A stretch of DNA of 35,071 bases from Zasmidium citrigriseum (taxonomy: Eukaryota; Ascomycota; Dothideomycetes; Mycosphaerellales; Mycosphaerellaceae), in the NCBI GenBank assembly GCA_002786025.1, contig NHNW01000105.1:1-35071 (forward strand), given 5' to 3'. How positions within the stretch are numbered: position 1 is the first letter of the stretch; each line of letters opens with the position of its first letter. The translations under genes and the position numbers were made by a program. Positions 31,982 to 35,071 of the stretch are shown piece after piece. The notes beneath the pieces are model-generated. The model saw only the letters and a list, made by a program, of their open reading frames with translations. It ran no database searches and was not told the origin of the DNA.

Positions 31982-33115
31982 TATAGGTCCTTCCCTAAAT
32001 ATGTTATCGAATTAAGCTCCTAAATCGAGCCGTAGTAAATCCCCGCTAACTTCCTCGATCCCGCTAAAGATCGTACCTAGATAGCTATAGACCTCCTTAT
32101 ATATCCGTAGGCTAGACCTTTACTATTAGGCGTCCTCTTTTATATATACTATTACTACTATTTCTTTAACCTTTATATTAATCTACTCTAGTCTCCTTAG
32201 TCTACCTCTTTAGTCGATAATCGGCTAGCTACTCTACCTCTTACTTCTAGCCTTTCCGCGTAATAGGGTTAGCTAGAGCTATCTTACCTCTATATACTTA
32301 GCTAGGTTACCTAACTTAATTTCCTCGACCTAGTTATTAAATAGGAGTTTATACGTATATAAACAAATAAGAAGTTCTAGCCTACGACTAAGGACTAGGA
32401 TATTAAATCTTTACCCGTATTCCCCTTCGACCTTAAGTTATAGTTTAAATAGTATAAGCGCTTAGCCTTACCTATCTCTACGCGTACTAGCTACGATTCC
32501 GACGACTCTAATAAGGACGACGAAGACGACTAGGAGGGTAATAAGGATAAGTAGCCCGACGTTAAGCTATACGAAGGGCCCTATAGCCCTACTATAACCT
32601 CCCTTACTTAGCGTAATATTTATCTTTTCTATAACTACGATATCGTACTACTTAAGTCTAGCGACCTTTTTGCTTAGCCTTATCGTAATCTATTCTCCTA
32701 TAGCTTACCCGATTCCGAAATCTCCGACAACTTCGCCGCCTCTACTAACTATAATTATTTTATTACTAAGGTCGCTACGAGATTAAACCTCTATCCTATA
32801 TTAATTTAGATTAAGTATAGATATCCTTATTAGTATAAGCGTATTAATCTCCGCGGCTCTAGCTATCTATTACGTATTATTTAATATTCTCTTAAGAAGC
32901 GTAAGTACCTTCGCTTTAAAGTCTACGACTACGAGCCTAGAGCGTTACTCGCTAATATTACGAACGCTTAGATTACTTTAAATACGAAGCGTAAGGCAGA
33001 TTTTATTTCGTAACCTAAGAGGAATTAGTCTACTACTAGTACCTACTATATCTATATCTTTAGGCTAATCTTACTCTTACCTAGCTTAGTATATTATATA
33101 TTATAGGAATTAAGA
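31982..33115 (+). pseudogene. RIP-degraded unknown gene crossing the unit boundary (copy B)
   Basis: The frame reads YRSFPKYVIELSS and PANFLDPAKDRT near 31,982-32,077, then SLVDNRLATLPLTSSLSA across the point where the repeated segment begins (32,246), and continues as in 1-870: LNFLDLVIK, the acidic SYDSDDSNKDDEDD, and the basic KKRKYLRFK. About 375 codons with TAA/TAG stops only. Because the frame is continuous over 32,245/32,246, the repeat boundary is an accident of where the window was cut, not a biological end. Family not recognised. Confidence 0.58.
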
Positions 33116-35071
33116 TATTATATATGTTCTCCGTTTCTTCCCTCTTAGTTAAGTACTATTTATCTTCTTCCTAACGTATTTATCGTATTAAGTTTACTAT
33201 TTACTCTACTCGTACCTTATATTTAGTAAATCTATTACGACTATATCTACTTAAGCTTCCTTGTATAATACTTCTAATATCCTAAAGATTATAGCTATAC
33301 CTCCTTAAATTATACCCTAGCGATATTATCTTACTAACTACCTACTTATTATCTCTATACTCTTAAGATCTCCTACCTAACTATATATCTCGCGTCTTTA
33401 TAGAGTATTAGTATAATACGGTAGACGAGCCGCGTTACTACGTTAGTAGTAGATTTCCTATAACCTAGAAATACCTTCGAGTATAGGTAGTTTAGTTCGG
33501 CTCTTAGAAACGCGCTTAGTCGTAACTACTCTATACGTCTCTAGTAGGCCTACTATAGCCTCTATAACTAGCCGATTATATTTCGTATCTTAAAGCTACT
33601 AGATAAGTTCTACTTCGTAATACTATCTCCTCCCTTAAGATCCCTCGTATAATCTTTTAGGATATATAGTATATAGAGCGATCGTATATCGTCGTCCTTA
33701 AATAGAATAACTTTCTTATTCCCTACGTCCTAGCTCCTAAAACCGATAAAGGTTAGTTTACCGTCTAGGATACTAGTCTCTATACCCTAGCGCGCCTTAA
33801 TAACCCTCTCTATATAGAAGACGTCCTATAGCGTATATAGTACTAGCTCGAAGTCTACTCGTATATCTATAATTATATAGCGTACCTTTCGCTACTACTA
33901 TAGGATTTATCGATAGTCGTCTTAGGTGCCTATAAAGGCTATGTATTTTCCGAATCTCTTATACTATTTCTAGGCCCCTAGTAGACCTAGCTCTAATATC
34001 GCTACGTTAGTCTATTGCTTTACGTCGTCTTTCTCTCGCTAGTCGATATTATACTTCTATATCTCCTAGAAGCTCTAAGTATAGATCGTAACCCGTAGCG
34101 CGTAGTAGATTAGGTAGCCCTCTAATACCTTTAGTACGAACGTCTCTAGGTAGTCCGTATCGAGATCTAGCTCTAGGGCGTATACGATCGTACTAGGGAC
34201 CGTATACTCTATCGTAATCTCCCCTTTCGCGACGGATATTACTAGGATTATTAGATCGTATATCGCCTTCAACTTTAGATACTTATAACTATTACGTTCC
34301 TCTACTAGTTTCGTAGTAGCTCCCTATACTAGCTCTATAGTAGCTTAAGTCGTATGTACCCTTCTTAGCGGTTAGACGCTATTATACTATACTCTTCTTA
34401 TAGCCTCTAGATACGCGCCGTATATAATCTCGTTTACTATATTAGCTAGTATATCTATAGTATAAAGTATATCGAAGTCTCCTCGGCTCCTACTATATAT
34501 AATCTCTTCTAGATACTATAGCGCGAATACTAACGGTCCTACCTAAGAGCCGTCTACTATAACTCTACTACGTATAGTCCCTACGCTAAAGCCCCCTCCT
34601 AACTTATAAATCCTTCGTAGCGCTCTTAGTAAAGCGAAGCTCTAGAGTCCCTAGTCGAAGTATCTACTCGTTACTATCTTATACTTCCGAGCTAGTTCCT
34701 TACTACTAGTAACGATAACCTTAGCGTAGCTAAGCTAGAATATCTAAGCTAAGAATCGATTAAACTCTTCGAGTACCTATACCTAATTCGACTCTTATAG
34801 TACCCTCTTATACGGTACTTCTTCGTACTTTATCCCTACCTTCTTCCGCTAAATACGTACTAGTACTATATCTATTATAAGCGCCGCGTTAAGGTCGAAC
34901 TTTTTAGTATATTCTTTAATATATCGATTTCGGCGGTCTATAATCGACGAGTACTAGCCTATTAACGTCTTCTTCGGTAGGTAATATAGTAGTATAATTA
35001 TTAGAGAATCTAGCGTTCTAGATAGGTATACTAGATCCTTATCTAGAAACTCTAGATCTCGCTCCTTAATA
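32246..35071 (+). repeat. Direct repeat, copy B (identical to 1-2826)
   Basis: Second copy of the 2,826-bp segment. It shares not only the mutated positions but also the rare escaped sites (near 32,364, 32,671, 32,728, 32,997, 33,115 and 33,263). The sequence to its left, 31,982-32,245, reads into it in one continuous relic frame. The joint therefore looks like natural continuous sequence and not a chimeric join. Confidence 0.97.
33295..35071 (-). pseudogene. RIP-degraded large unknown gene, C-terminal part (copy B)
   Basis: Second reading of the minus-strand relic described at 1,050-3,950, cut by the window end, so its N-terminal acidic part is absent here. Identical in sequence to copy A, including the stop-free piece 34,075-34,272. 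Confidence 0.55.

Larger units (their letters stand above)
1..35071. other. RIP-saturated fungal repeat DNA (CpA/TpG nearly eliminated)
   Basis: CpA and TpG are almost missing on both strands. In bases 1-1,020 I count six (near 119, 426, 483, 752, 870 and 1,018), where well over a hundred would be expected by chance. TpA is in strong excess and CpG is common, so methyl-CpG decay is not the cause. C-to-T change at CpA on both strands is the known signature of repeat-induced point mutation in Pezizomycotina. The consequences are visible throughout: almost no ATG or TGA, stops only TAA/TAG, and Tyr in place of conserved His and Cys in recognisable proteins. The effect covers genes, introns and satellite alike. 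Confidence 0.95.

Noticed and set aside
1..35071. Alternative genetic code with TAA/TAG read as Gln
   Set aside because: CpA/TpG loss also affects introns and satellite, and conserved His, Cys, Gly and Ser residues are changed in the same way. A code change would not do that.
1..35071. CpG methylation decay as the cause of the bias
   Set aside because: CpG is abundant; only CpA/TpG is lost.
1..35071. Circular phage or plasmid with direct terminal repeats
   Set aside because: No intact open frames, spliceosomal introns, Helitron relics and a RIP signature all point to fungal DNA. The terminal repeat fits a circle or tandem of such DNA.

Overview
What it is. The window reads as a filamentous ascomycete (Pezizomycotina-like) repeat region mutated almost to saturation by repeat-induced point mutation (RIP). 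CpA and TpG are nearly absent (I count six in the first 1,020 bases), while TpA and CpG are abundant and GC stays near 40%. ATG and TGA are therefore almost missing, and former Gln and Trp codons now read TAA or TAG. No intact gene survives. I saw no tRNA, rRNA, CRISPR or telomere repeat. Genes can still be traced as long frames broken only by TAA/TAG. Three traced frames contain short GTAAGT...CTAA[TC]...TAG introns of 50-55 bp, which supports a fungal source.

Layout. The first 2,826 bases recur exactly as the last 2,826 (offset 32,245), so the window is one 32,245-bp unit plus overlap: either a circle or a head-to-tail tandem array. One relic gene reads through the unit boundary in frame. 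From about 1 to 21.4 kb lies a run of relic genes on both strands that I cannot name: minus 1,050-3,950; plus 4,560-5,330; minus 5,500-6,000; plus 6,280-7,115; minus 7,165-8,700; plus 9,490-10,740 (one intron); plus 11,150-12,945 (one intron); plus 13,490-14,235; minus 14,330-14,950 (candidate intron); plus 15,061-17,694, the longest single frame; minus 17,880-18,640; and plus 19,300-21,350. Next come a Helitron Rep relic (about 21,750-25,250), a satellite of 16/32/48-bp units (about 25,310-28,140), a second Helitron fragment with the helicase P-loop (about 28,690-30,060), and a minus-strand relic gene with an in-frame 29-residue tandem repeat (about 30,310-31,480). After a short intergenic stretch the repeated segment begins again.

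How it fits together. The Helitrons are recognised from the pattern of their Rep/helicase motifs. RIP changed the HUH histidines to Tyr and the P-loop glycines to Ser, so both are dead. The exact match of the two terminal copies includes the rare CpA/TpG sites that escaped RIP. This means the copies arose after RIP, or are one circular or tandem sequence read twice. The functions of the other relics are unknown to me; they may be cargo of a large mobile element or captured host-like genes.
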